DNA from: Filomicrobium sp.
Lineage (GTDB): Bacteria > Pseudomonadota > Alphaproteobacteria > Rhizobiales > Hyphomicrobiaceae
Direction: 5' to 3'
Assembly (NCBI GenBank): GCA_017792465.1
Contig: CP051234.1
Span: forward strand, 622,606-686,605
Length of the DNA: 64,000 nt
The notes under the pieces were generated by a model, which saw only the letters and a program-made list of their open reading frames with translations, was not told the DNA's origin and did no database searches. Shown piece after piece: positions 43,997-52,373 of the stretch. Numbering within the stretch: the first letter of the stretch is position 1; each line of letters begins with the position of its first letter. Position numbers and translations under genes: made by a program.

Positions 43997-45316
43997 ATGA
44001 TTACTGCGAGATCGCGGAGCTTTGTGATCGCTGCAGCAGCCGCTGCATTCTTAACTGCTCCTTTAACCCAAGTGAAAGCCGCCGATTTCGGTGGAGATTG
44101 TTGCGCCGATCTTGAGGAACGTATCGCGGAACTAGAAGCGACGACCGCGCGGAAAGGCAACCGAAAGGTTTCTTTGACCATCTCGGGCCATGTGAACGAA
44201 GCCGTTATGTTCTGGGACGATGGCGGCGAATCCAATGCGTACGTTGTCGACACGCAAAACGATCAGTCCAACTTCAGTTTCTCGGGCGATGCAGCCATCT
44301 CGCCTGACCTGACAGCGGGCTTCTCGCTCCTCATTCGTCTCCAGGACAGTCTTTCTGGTGAAGTTTCGCAGGACGATGACGACACCGATCTCGATCCTTT
44401 GCTGTTGTGGGAGGCCAATTGGTTCCTGGAAAGCAAGAGGCTCGGTAAGGTGACGGTCGGTTTGGCCTCGCGCGTTTCCGACGGCGCTCCCGAGCAGGAT
44501 CTTTCCGAAACGGGTTTGGCCGGTTACGCGGGCGTCCAGGACGTCGGCGGTGGCATGGCGCTGCGCCGTTCGGGGGATGGGTCCTTGGTCGACGTCGGAT
44601 GGGGTGACATCTACAGCCACTTCAACGGCGATACCGCAAACATCGTGCGCTATGACACACCGTCTCTGGGCGGGTTCGTCCTGTCGGCCTCTTGGGGCGA
44701 AGACGACATTTGGGACATCGGCGCCAGCTATGAAGGCAAGCTTGGAAACTTCGCGCTCGCCGGTGCGATTGCATATACCGAAGCGACCGATGAGAACGGC
44801 GCATTCGGAGATCCCGGCGAGCCGGATTACTCGATCGTGGTCGGCTCGTTCGCAGTCTTGCACGAGCCATCCGGCTTGAACGCGCTCATCTCTGCGGGTC
44901 AGCAATCCTTCGACAATGCTGTCGTCGATGCCGACGGCGCAACGCGCAACGTAGCGGATGCCAAATTCATCTACGCGAAGCTTGGCTGGATCACCAAACT
45001 CAACAGCTTCGGACATACGGCATTCTACGGCGAATACGGGTTGTTTGAGGATTTCGTTTCCGCTGGTGCCGACGCGGCTCTCGTCGCGCAGCTTGATGGC
45101 TCCGGCGGTAGTGCGGTTCGCATCACTGGCAACGAAGCCACCGTCTGGGGTCTCGGCGTCGTGCAGCGGATCGAGGCTGCGGATATGGATATCTATCTGG
45201 GCTATCGGCACCACGAAGCCGACTTTGATCTTGTTGACGCGGCCGGTACGAGCGTTTCAGATCAGTCGATTGATGGCTTCGATACGTTGATCGTCGGCTC
45301 GAACATCAATTTCTAA
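43997..45316 (+). CDS. Outer membrane porin
   Basis: 439 residues from the ATG at 43997 (GAGGG 9 bases upstream). A signal peptide ends VKA-A near residue 29. It is followed by a short coiled coil (DCCADLEERIAELEA) and then SLTISGHVNEAVMFWDD, the start of the 16-strand barrel of alphaproteobacterial porins. The C-terminal residue is Phe (NINF), as expected for Bam-inserted barrels. It lies in the iron cluster but could be a general pore. Confidence 0.9.
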   Translation: MITARSRSFVIAAAAAAFLTAPLTQVKAADFGGDCCADLEERIAELEATTARKGNRKVSLTISGHVNEAVMFWDDGGESNAYVVDTQNDQSNFSFSGDAAISPDLTAGFSLLIRLQDSLSGEVSQDDDDTDLDPLLLWEANWFLESKRLGKVTVGLASRVSDGAPEQDLSETGLAGYAGVQDVGGGMALRRSGDGSLVDVGWGDIYSHFNGDTANIVRYDTPSLGGFVLSASWGEDDIWDIGASYEGKLGNFALAGAIAYTEATDENGAFGDPGEPDYSIVVGSFAVLHEPSGLNALISAGQQSFDNAVVDADGATRNVADAKFIYAKLGWITKLNSFGHTAFYGEYGLFEDFVSAGADAALVAQLDGSGGSAVRITGNEATVWGLGVVQRIEAADMDIYLGYRHHEADFDLVDAAGTSVSDQSIDGFDTLIVGSNINF

Positions 45317-45343
45317 AGTCTGTCGAACGACAGATTTGCGATC

Positions 45344-45377
45344 AAAGTAGTCTCCACTTTCGGGTGGGGACTTCTTT
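45344..45377 (+). terminator. Intrinsic terminator after the porin gene
   Basis: AAAG-x-AGTCTCCAC pairs with GTGGGGACTTCTTT around a short loop (one G-T pair and one bulge), within 30-60 bases of the porin stop and ending in CTTCTTT. Confidence 0.6.
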
Positions 45378-45427
45378 GCGTTTGAATGTGGTAGATGTTG
45401 GCGAGCCGCCACGGAGGTTTTTTGGTG

Positions 45428-46912
45428 ATGCGCTGGAATGGCAACCCGCAAACGAAGTTCACGCTCGTTCTGGCAATCGCGTGTTGCGTGACAGGAGGCG
45501 TGGGGTATTACGCATCTGCCAAGGACCAAGACGATGCAATCGAAAAATCGTCCCTATTTCCTGGTGGGGCTGCGACGACTTCGCGGGCAGCCAAAACGCG
45601 CAATGCCTTTTCCCAGTCATCAGCCAACATCGGGTTTGGCGGCGAGGCGCGCTTCAAAATCGGCAACGCGATCTTCCGCAAGATCTGGGTGTCGTCCCCG
45701 GCATCGACGAAATCCTCCGATGGGCTTGGGCCGATCTATAATGCCCGCGCCTGCCAGCACTGCCATCTGAAAGACGGTCGTGGGCATCCGCCCGAAGCCA
45801 ACTGGCCCGATGACGATGCGGTGTCGATGTTCCTTCGGCTTTCCATCCCGCCGCAGAATGATGAGCAGCGCCGGTTGTTGGCCGAACATCGCATCGATGT
45901 CGTTCCCGAGCCGACCTACGGCGGACAGCTGCAGGACATTTCCGTGCAAGGCCACAAAGGCGAAGGCCATATGCACATTACCTATAAAGCGAAGCCGGTG
46001 ACGCTTGGTGACGGAACCATCGTCGAGCTGCGCGCACCGACCTATTCGGTCACCGATCTTGGCTATGGTCCGTTGCATCCGGACACGATGCTGTCGCCAC
46101 GCGTCGCGCCGACGATGCTGGGGCTCGGCTTGCTTGAAGCCATTCCGGAAGATGCGATTTTGGCCGGCGCCGATCCCGAAGATAAGGACGGCGATGGGAT
46201 CTCGGGCCGCGCCAACCTCATTTGGTCGATCGCGGATAAGAAAGTGACGCTCGGGCGCTTTGGATGGAAGGCCGGCAATCCGACGGTGCGCCAGCAAAGT
46301 GCGGGAGCGTTTGCCGGTGATATGGGGTTGTCATCGCCGATGTTCCCCAGGCCTGCTGGCGACTGCACAGCGAAGCAAACGTTCTGTTTGAAGGCGCCCA
46401 ATGGCGAGGACGCGAAGAAGGGGACGCCCGAAGTCACCAAACAGATGCTTGATTTCGTGACGTTCTACGCAGAGAACCTCGCTGTGCCGAAGCGTCGGAA
46501 TGCTCACGAACCGGAGGTCGTCGCGGGCGAGAAGCTGTTCAAACAGCTTGGTTGCGCGGGATGTCATACACCGACGTTCAAAACGGGGGTTGCACCTGGC
46601 GGGCGGCATCTGAGCAATCAACGCATCTGGCCCTATAGCGATATGCTGTTGCATGACATGGGCGAAGGTCTTGCCGATCACCGACCTGAAGGCGTTGCCG
46701 ACGGTTTCGAATGGCGGACGGCTCCGCTTTGGGGCATCGGGCTGACCAAGCAGGTCAGCGGCCACACGTATTTCCTGCATGACGGTCGGGCGCGCAATAT
46801 TGAAGAGGCGATCCTCTGGCATGGCGGCGAGGCTCAAACGGCGCGGGACGGTTATGCCGGTCTCAGCAAGGATGAACGCGCGGCGCTGATTGCGTTCGTC
46901 GAGTCCCTGTAG
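45428..46912 (+). CDS. Di-haem oxidoreductase-family (DUF1111) cytochrome c
   Basis: 494 residues from the ATG at 45428; a GTG one codon earlier also fits the GGAGG site. An N-terminal hydrophobic signal (about 9-30) precedes two c-type haem sites, CQHCH near residue 115 and CAGCH near residue 380. The central and C-terminal parts (GLGPIYNARAC, SHTY-like SGHTYFLHDGRARN) fit the DUF1111 thiol/di-haem family. It is the usual companion of imelysins in iron-acquisition clusters and may oxidise or reduce iron in the periplasm. Confidence 0.9.
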   Translation: MRWNGNPQTKFTLVLAIACCVTGGVGYYASAKDQDDAIEKSSLFPGGAATTSRAAKTRNAFSQSSANIGFGGEARFKIGNAIFRKIWVSSPASTKSSDGLGPIYNARACQHCHLKDGRGHPPEANWPDDDAVSMFLRLSIPPQNDEQRRLLAEHRIDVVPEPTYGGQLQDISVQGHKGEGHMHITYKAKPVTLGDGTIVELRAPTYSVTDLGYGPLHPDTMLSPRVAPTMLGLGLLEAIPEDAILAGADPEDKDGDGISGRANLIWSIADKKVTLGRFGWKAGNPTVRQQSAGAFAGDMGLSSPMFPRPAGDCTAKQTFCLKAPNGEDAKKGTPEVTKQMLDFVTFYAENLAVPKRRNAHEPEVVAGEKLFKQLGCAGCHTPTFKTGVAPGGRHLSNQRIWPYSDMLLHDMGEGLADHRPEGVADGFEWRTAPLWGIGLTKQVSGHTYFLHDGRARNIEEAILWHGGEAQTARDGYAGLSKDERAALIAFVESL

Positions 46913-47025
46913 GTTTCGTCTTTGCCGGGTTGTCCAGGTTCAGGTTGGTGGCGGCGGCGTACCAGAATGAGGGTGGCCGCCAGCGAAGCCACCCACCGGC
47001 GGGACGAGATCGCTCAGGAGCTGCC

Positions 47026-47871
47026 TCACGGTGGTGACCACAGCACCTTGAACTTGTTCGCGAGCCCTTTTGCGTTACGAACGTCGTGGAGCAGATGGCC
47101 CCATTCGCCGAGTGCGATACGGATTGGATTGTTCGATGGCTCGCGCCCTTTCAATCCGTACTTCAGTTCCTCTTCGTCCGGGGCCGCAGCATAGGTCCCG
47201 AAGAGTCTGTCGAAGATGATGAGCACCGATCCATAGTTGCGGTCGAGGCAGGCCTCGTTGCTGGCATGGTGCACCCGGTGATGGCGTGGCGTGTTGAGAA
47301 CGTATTCCAAAGGCCCGAGCGAAACGTCGACATTGGTGTGCAAGAAGAACTGGTAGATCAGCCCCAGTCCGAGCGTTGCAACGATGGCGACGGGATGGAA
47401 CCCAAGCCAGGCCAACGGCAGGAAGAACAAGAACGCGCCTGATAATTGCCCGGTCCAACCCAAGCGGATCGCAGCAGACAGATTGAAACGCGTTGCCGAA
47501 TGATGGACGGCATGGGTCGCCCAAAACCATCTGATGCGATGCGACGCGCGATGGAACCAATAATAAAAGAACTCGACGCCCAAAAAGAGCAACGCGAGCG
47601 ACCACCAGCGATCTACAGGGATGTCGATGAGCCGGTGCTGATAGGCAAACATGAACGGTACGGCGACAAGGCCGCCGGTCAGGATCTTCATCGCGATGTT
47701 GCCGATGGCAACGCCGAGCGAGGCCAGAGTTTCGGGACCATCGTAGGTATCAGCGTGGTCTGCGGCCAGTCGGGCAAAGCCGAATTCCAGGGCAATGAAG
47801 GCCAGCGCAATTGGTAGAAATGCGCCGGCCCCGGGCGATAGCGGGAGAGCGTTCTGTAGGGGCTCAACCAT
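47026..47871 (-). CDS. Sterol desaturase / fatty acid hydroxylase family membrane protein
   Basis: 281 residues from the ATG at 47871 (GGAG 8 bases upstream). Four or so membrane spans carry the histidine boxes HRASH, HAVHH and HHRVHH, which hold the di-iron centre of this superfamily. Substrates include lipids, sterols, carotenoids and hopanoid-like molecules; none can be chosen here. No operon partners share its strand closely; the next upstream gene encodes a small exported protein. Confidence 0.88.
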   Translation of the reverse strand: MVEPLQNALPLSPGAGAFLPIALAFIALEFGFARLAADHADTYDGPETLASLGVAIGNIAMKILTGGLVAVPFMFAYQHRLIDIPVDRWWSLALLFLGVEFFYYWFHRASHRIRWFWATHAVHHSATRFNLSAAIRLGWTGQLSGAFLFFLPLAWLGFHPVAIVATLGLGLIYQFFLHTNVDVSLGPLEYVLNTPRHHRVHHASNEACLDRNYGSVLIIFDRLFGTYAAAPDEEELKYGLKGREPSNNPIRIALGEWGHLLHDVRNAKGLANKFKVLWSPP

Positions 47872-47931
47872 GGCAGGCACTCCATTGTTGATTTGGGATG
47901 CAGAGGGCAGCCGGGTGGTCGGCAACGCTGA

Positions 47932-48333
47932 CTACCGCGTCAACGCTGCCTCGGCGGTGTCGAGTGCTCGATTGCAGCTGGGGGAAAGCTTGGCGCGGTT
48001 GTTGTTGAGGCAAAAGACAACCCGACCCTTGCCAGGGGGAACGTCTGCACAGACGCGGGCGGCATCCGCTTCGCAGGCAAACAGAACGCCTTTTGCCGAT
48101 TTGGTCTTAGCAACGAAGGAACGGCAGTTCGGGCTCAGCCGGCCATATTGATCGATGAGGCACTGGGCGATCCGGCCGCCGCCAGGAAAAACGTTGGCGC
48201 ATAGTCTGGAGATGTCGCCGCCGCAATGGCGCATTCCGGCTTGGGCGAAAGCGAGGCCGTCAGCGTTCGCGCCGAGGGGCAGTTGGGTCGTCAGAATGAT
48301 GGCGCAGACTGCGGATGCGATACGTGTCTTCAT
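47932..48333 (-). CDS. Exported protein with two GLG1-type cysteine-rich repeats
   Basis: 133 residues with a signal peptide (about 1-24). Two similar units follow: residues about 34-70 (HCGGDISRLC...GRIAQCLIDQYGRLSPNC) and 84-120 (ACEADAARVC...GRVVFCLNNNRAKLSPSC). This is the C-x5-C...C-x(10-11)-C pattern of the cysteine-rich repeat (PF00839). Such small periplasmic proteins are common in alphaproteobacteria and have no known role. Disulfide bonding is likely. Confidence 0.82.
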   Translation of the reverse strand: MKTRIASAVCAIILTTQLPLGANADGLAFAQAGMRHCGGDISRLCANVFPGGGRIAQCLIDQYGRLSPNCRSFVAKTKSAKGVLFACEADAARVCADVPPGKGRVVFCLNNNRAKLSPSCNRALDTAEAALTR

Positions 48334-48375
48334 GGTAAATCGTCCTCTCGTTTTGCATATCGTTTGAGGAAATGG

Positions 48376-48411
48376 CGGGCTCTCCGAAGCCGGCGGGACG
48401 TGGAGAGCCCG
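48376..48411. terminator. Terminator-like hairpin after the repeat-rich exported protein gene
   Basis: A perfect 10-bp stem CGGGCTCTCC/GGAGAGCCCG with a 16-base loop lies just after the stop of the minus-strand gene 48444-48758. The T-run is weak on both strands. Confidence 0.5.
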
Positions 48412-48443
48412 TTTGGGAAAGAGGTGCTTTTTGGGGGATAGGC

Positions 48444-48758
48444 TTAGTAGCGGCGGAACGTGCGGGAGCGCGTCACGGTTTTGCCGGCCGGGCCTTTGTA
48501 AGTTGCCGTGCCGTTGCAGACGCCGCCTGCGCAGGCCGTTGAGCCGGTGCGGCTGACGGTATTTCCATAACGGCCGGTTGCGGTTTGCGTCGAAGAGCAG
48601 CTGCCGCCGGCGCAGCTGCCGGAGCTATGCTTGGAAACGGTTCCGCCATAAGGGCCGGTCGTCGAGGTGTGGCGCTCCCAGGCGTTTGCCGAGGTTGCAG
48701 ATGCTGCCGCCAGGGCGAGGATGGCAGGGAACAGCGCGGACTTGATCATCTTTGACAT
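48444..48758 (-). CDS. Small exported Gly/Ser/Thr-rich Cys-repeat protein
   Basis: 104 residues from the ATG at 48758 (GGAG 9 bases upstream). A signal peptide ends SANA-W near residue 26. The mature part contains an imperfect repeat: GPYGGTVSKHSSGSCAGGSC, then GRYGNTVSRTGSTACAGGVC, then GPAGKTVTRSRTF. Thus G-x-x-G-x-T-V-S/T is followed twice by C-A-G-G-x-C. It ends in basic and aromatic residues (FRRY). No function is known. It is divergent from the two-component system with shared regulatory DNA. Confidence 0.78.
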   Translation of the reverse strand: MSKMIKSALFPAILALAAASATSANAWERHTSTTGPYGGTVSKHSSGSCAGGSCSSTQTATGRYGNTVSRTGSTACAGGVCNGTATYKGPAGKTVTRSRTFRRY

Positions 48759-48855
48759 TTCGTAAATCTCCAACTCGTCGGGGCCACCATTGGCCGGCGA
48801 CAGGTGGAGATTGCGCCTCGTCCTTTGCGCTCCTGTTGCAGGGGACGGGGTCGTT

Positions 48856-48872
48856 TGTAACGAAGTGTAACG
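48856..48872. promoter_or_regulatory. Direct repeat, probable response-regulator site
   Basis: TGTAACG occurs at 48856-48862 and 48866-48872, a 10-base period as used by OmpR/PhoB-type dimers. It lies about 100 bases upstream of the small exported protein start and 50 bases before the response regulator start. Confidence 0.5.
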
Positions 48873-48922
48873 TTGGCCAGGATCGTATTTCTTCGTGAAC
48901 CTCTGGCGGCTATGCTTTGCGC

Positions 48923-49639
48923 ATGACCCATGCTTCGCGAATTGTCGTTGTTGAGGACGACGCTGAAATCCGATCGCTGCTCAAGGATTACCTGCAGCGC
49001 GAGGGGTTTCGTGTGGATGTTGCCGAAGGCGGCGCCTCGTTCGACCGGCTGATGGCGCAATTCGAGGAACCGGATCTGATCGTTTTGGATTTGATGCTGC
49101 CGGGGGAGGACGGTTTTTCGATCTGCCGCCGGGTCCGGGCCAACTCCCAGGTGCCGATCATCATGCTGACGGCGCGCGGTGAGGACGTCGACCGGATCGT
49201 CGGGTTGGAACTTGGCGCCGACGACTATCTTCCAAAACCTTTCAATCCGCGAGAGCTGCTGGCCCGCATTCGCGCAATTCTAAGACGCAGCGAACCGCGG
49301 GCTCAAAACGAAACCAAGCGGTTGCTGGTCGGACCGCTGAAAGTCGATCTGGAAGCGCGTACCGTCACGACTGTTGGTGATGGCGATGGCGACGTTAGCA
49401 TCGAGCTGACCAGCGCTGAATTCGATCTCTTCGCCTGCTTTGTCGCCCGCCCTGGCCGCGTTCTCTCGCGCGACCAGTTGATGGATTGGACGCGCGGGCG
49501 GCGGCCTGATGTTTTCGATCGCACCATCGACGTTCAGATGAGCCGGCTACGCAAAAAGATCTCGGTTGGCGGTGAAGCGTTGATCAAGACATCACGCGGG
49601 GCCGGATACATCCTTGCCGTGCCGGTCAAGGAGGCCTGA
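48923..49639 (+). CDS. OmpR-family response regulator
   Basis: 238 residues from the ATG at 48923. The receiver domain (residues about 5-118) has the acidic pair EDD (11-13), phosphorylation site Asp56 (VLDLMLPGEDG), LTARGE and LPKPFN with the conserved Lys. The C-terminal winged helix (about 135-235) includes VLSRDQLMDWTRGR and DVQMSRLRKKI. It pairs with the histidine kinase that follows 4 bases after its stop. Metal or envelope stress is a plausible signal, given the Cys-rich exported proteins next door. Confidence 0.93.
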   Translation: MTHASRIVVVEDDAEIRSLLKDYLQREGFRVDVAEGGASFDRLMAQFEEPDLIVLDLMLPGEDGFSICRRVRANSQVPIIMLTARGEDVDRIVGLELGADDYLPKPFNPRELLARIRAILRRSEPRAQNETKRLLVGPLKVDLEARTVTTVGDGDGDVSIELTSAEFDLFACFVARPGRVLSRDQLMDWTRGRRPDVFDRTIDVQMSRLRKKISVGGEALIKTSRGAGYILAVPVKEA

Positions 49640-49643
49640 CAGA

Positions 49644-51008
49644 ATGTTTGGCCGTCTTGGCTTTCTAGGTCGACTGTTGCTGATCGTGCTTGCGCTGCTG
49701 GTTGCTTTTTTGGCGCTAGCGATCGCGATCTCTTTTCTGGCGCGTGAGCGAAGGGATCAAGGGGCGGAACGCTTTCCCATTCCCGCTCAAGCTGCAGCGA
49801 TTGTCGCGTTGCTGGACCGGACACCGCAGGAGAAACGCCCGCTTGTGTTGAAGGCCGTCAGCAATGAGCGGTTCTTCGTTAGCCTGACTCGCGACGCACC
49901 TCCTGATGATCCGTTGTTGTCGCGGATGCCGGCGGTCGAATGGCTGGTGGCGCAATATCTGGAGACCCTGCCGGGACGGAATGTGAAGGTTTATCTGGGT
50001 AAGCGCAAAGCAGATGGCCTAGTCAACCGGTTGGCCGACAGGCTGACGCAATTCAATCAGACACCGGTCTCGATTCAGGTCTCTTTGATGGACGGCAGCT
50101 TCGCGATTTTCCAACTGCGCGGGGATGGATCGCGCCGGATCTTCGGGATCCCGATTGGATTTTTCCTGGGAGTTATCGGTTGCCTGTTTGCGGCCCTGGC
50201 GATGTGGGCGATTGTCCATGAGGCGCGGCCGTTGACGGCGCTTGCGCAGTCGGTTGAAAAGTTTTCTCAAGATGGGAGCCCGCGTTCAATTGCGCCGCAG
50301 GGAGCGCCTGAGATCAAACGTCTCGTCGGCGCAATCAACGACATGCAATCGCGCATCGCTGCCCTTCTTCGGGGGCGCACGATGTTGCTTGGCGCTATCA
50401 GCCACGATCTGAAAACGTATGTGACGCGGTTGCGCCTGCGGGCGGAATTCATTGAACCCAGCGATCAGCAGGCACGCGCGGTGCGCGATCTTGACGACAT
50501 GACGGCGCTCATCGATTCAGCGCTTGCGGTTGCGCGCGGGACCTTGACGTCGGAGCGCCGAACTCGAGTTGATGTTCGACAACTCGTCGCTGACGAAGTG
50601 GGGCGCAGGTCGGTGGACGCGATTTCCGTTTCAGATCAATCGTTCGACGGCAGGCTGTATGTCGAAGGCGATGCGGTAGCGCTGCGCTCGGTAATTGCCA
50701 ATCTGCTCGACAATGCTGAGCGATACGCCAACCATGCCAACGTGCTTGTTCGCAAGTCTCGCGACCGGATTGAATTGATCGTCGAGGACGACGGTCCGGG
50801 GATCGCGGGGGGCGAGCGCGAAATGGTTTTCGAGCCGTTCTATCGGGTGGATAGTTCGCGCAGCAGTTCGACCGGCGGTTCGGGACTGGGCTTGGCGATC
50901 ACGAAGCAGATCGTCGAAGCACATGGCGGACGGATCAGCCTTGAGACATCGAATAGCGGCGGTGCGCGCTTCGCAATTTCATTGCCGGCCGCGGGGACGC
51001 TCGACTGA
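49644..51008 (+). CDS. Membrane sensor histidine kinase
   Basis: 454 residues from the ATG at 49644 (GGAGG 9 bases upstream). Two membrane spans (about 10-33 and 170-192) flank a periplasmic domain; HAMP follows (about 192-245). The phosphoacceptor is His254 in GAISHDLKT. The ATPase domain has N (NLLDNAERYA), G1 (DDGPGI), F (VFEPFYRVD) and G2 (GGSGLGLAI) boxes. It belongs to the EnvZ-like class. The ligand is unknown. Confidence 0.94.
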   Translation: MFGRLGFLGRLLLIVLALLVAFLALAIAISFLARERRDQGAERFPIPAQAAAIVALLDRTPQEKRPLVLKAVSNERFFVSLTRDAPPDDPLLSRMPAVEWLVAQYLETLPGRNVKVYLGKRKADGLVNRLADRLTQFNQTPVSIQVSLMDGSFAIFQLRGDGSRRIFGIPIGFFLGVIGCLFAALAMWAIVHEARPLTALAQSVEKFSQDGSPRSIAPQGAPEIKRLVGAINDMQSRIAALLRGRTMLLGAISHDLKTYVTRLRLRAEFIEPSDQQARAVRDLDDMTALIDSALAVARGTLTSERRTRVDVRQLVADEVGRRSVDAISVSDQSFDGRLYVEGDAVALRSVIANLLDNAERYANHANVLVRKSRDRIELIVEDDGPGIAGGEREMVFEPFYRVDSSRSSSTGGSGLGLAITKQIVEAHGGRISLETSNSGGARFAISLPAAGTLD

Positions 51009-51183
51009 TCAGGGGTAATGCGGCGCCCACCCTGACTTGTAACGACGCACTAACGCCTCAGGCTGCCAGATCCCTTACAGTCCCGTTCGGAACAGCATTT
51101 AAAACGGGCCACCGAATACCTATGTAAAAAAGGTCCCGGTTGCATCAGATTTGCAGCTCACGTCTCTTTCTAAGGTTCAGTTG

Positions 51184-51501
51184 ATGGAAACCCAGTCGAG
51201 AAATCGATACGCACAGATCAGAACGTTCACCATTCCCGGCTGGGCCGTTCCGCTGTTTTTCATCGCCGGCCTGGCGATGTTTGTTTTGATGTTCTTCGTC
51301 GGGTTGGCGATGTTTGTGGTGTTGGTTCCGCTCGCAATACTTGTTGTGGGATTTTATCAGCTCAAGGCTTGGCTGGGCCGTCGTGGTCTTGAGAAACGAC
51401 CGCAGTACACTAGCCACGCTGGTGACTCGCAGACCATTGAAGCGGAATATTCGGTTATTGATAATCAATCCGATGCGTCCCGTTCGGATCGGGGTAACTA
51501 G
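51184..51501 (+). CDS. Small membrane protein of unknown function
   Basis: 105 residues from the ATG at 51184 (AAGG 8 bases upstream). Residues about 17-60 form one or two hydrophobic spans rich in Phe/Leu/Val (two FVGLAM-like stretches). A polar tail containing GRRGLEKRP and acidic residues follows. Length and pattern suit an inner membrane protein. Nothing in context assigns a role. Confidence 0.65.
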   Translation: METQSRNRYAQIRTFTIPGWAVPLFFIAGLAMFVLMFFVGLAMFVVLVPLAILVVGFYQLKAWLGRRGLEKRPQYTSHAGDSQTIEAEYSVIDNQSDASRSDRGN

Positions 51502-51952
51502 GCAACGGCGAACGCCACCCATCCATCAAACCTGTAGAAGCTTTATCGGCCCTAATTGATTTGCGCTCCGTCTGCCATCGCCGCTCTCGTTGACGGAAGT
51601 CAATGCCAAGCCTTGCGTGATCTTCCATATGCGCTTCAAAGGCTATGCGAGCGCGATGGTGAACGATCTAGAATTCTGCGTGCTGCTGACACCTCATGGC
51701 GAGCGGAGATGGCGGAGCGCGCGGCGCAATACACTAGGTGTGTTCGCCGAGCAGGGGTTTGCATAGAAGGCAAGGGCAGGCACAAACTGTGCTTTTATGG
51801 CTGATGACGACCCGTTGTGTCGACCAAGGGCCTCAATGTAGGATTTGGGATTGGACGGCGACGCGGCTAGATTTGCCGCTCGACTAGGTTTTTGGATTGC
51901 GGGCGGCCTATCATGGTGGTGGCCATTCCCCTGACAATCATGGTTATTCCGC
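51502..51952. other. 451-bp gap without a supported gene
   Basis: Open frames here on both strands are short, lack ribosome sites and contain no recognisable domain. No strong repeat or terminator was noticed. Confidence 0.35.
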
Positions 51953-52279
51953 ATGGGTAAGCATCAAGACCCTGACATCAACCGGCAGCACAAACGCGAA
52001 CCTGTCCCGATGCTGTTGTTCTTTCTGGCCGTTCATTGCGGAATGGGTGTTGCGATGGGCGTGGCTGTCGCTGCGTTGATCGTTCTCTTCAATGTCGCCG
52101 GTCTGAAGGACCTGCTGGTTAACAGCAGTGAGCCGGTCATCCCGACGTTTATGCTTTTTGCATTGTTTGCGCTGACATTCGGGAGCCTGAAGATGGGGAT
52201 CGCGATCATGATGCTGCCTTACGATGACCGCCGTGGCAGCGATGGCGATGAGCCGCCCGAGCCGCCGTCCTGGCATTAG
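51953..52279 (+). CDS. Small membrane protein with two or three spans
   Basis: 108 residues. A polar N-terminus (MGKHQDPDINRQHKREP) is followed by hydrophobic segments at about 20-45 and 60-88, the latter ending GIAIMML. The C-terminus is acidic and Pro-rich (GDEPPEPPSWH). It is convergent with oxyR. The family is not recognised. Coding is supported by amino acid composition and length, with no clear ribosome site. Confidence 0.55.
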   Translation: MGKHQDPDINRQHKREPVPMLLFFLAVHCGMGVAMGVAVAALIVLFNVAGLKDLLVNSSEPVIPTFMLFALFALTFGSLKMGIAIMMLPYDDRRGSDGDEPPEPPSWH

Positions 52280-52373
52280 GCGTTTCAGCAATCTACCCCA
52301 AGTGGCTTGGCTTAAAAAGGTCTCCGCTGCGGTCGTTCGTTTGTTGCCGCCAGTCTTTCAATATGACGACAGT

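Noticed and set aside
51556-51804. 82-codon frame in the gap between two small membrane protein genes
   Set aside because: No ribosome site, mixed composition and no domain.
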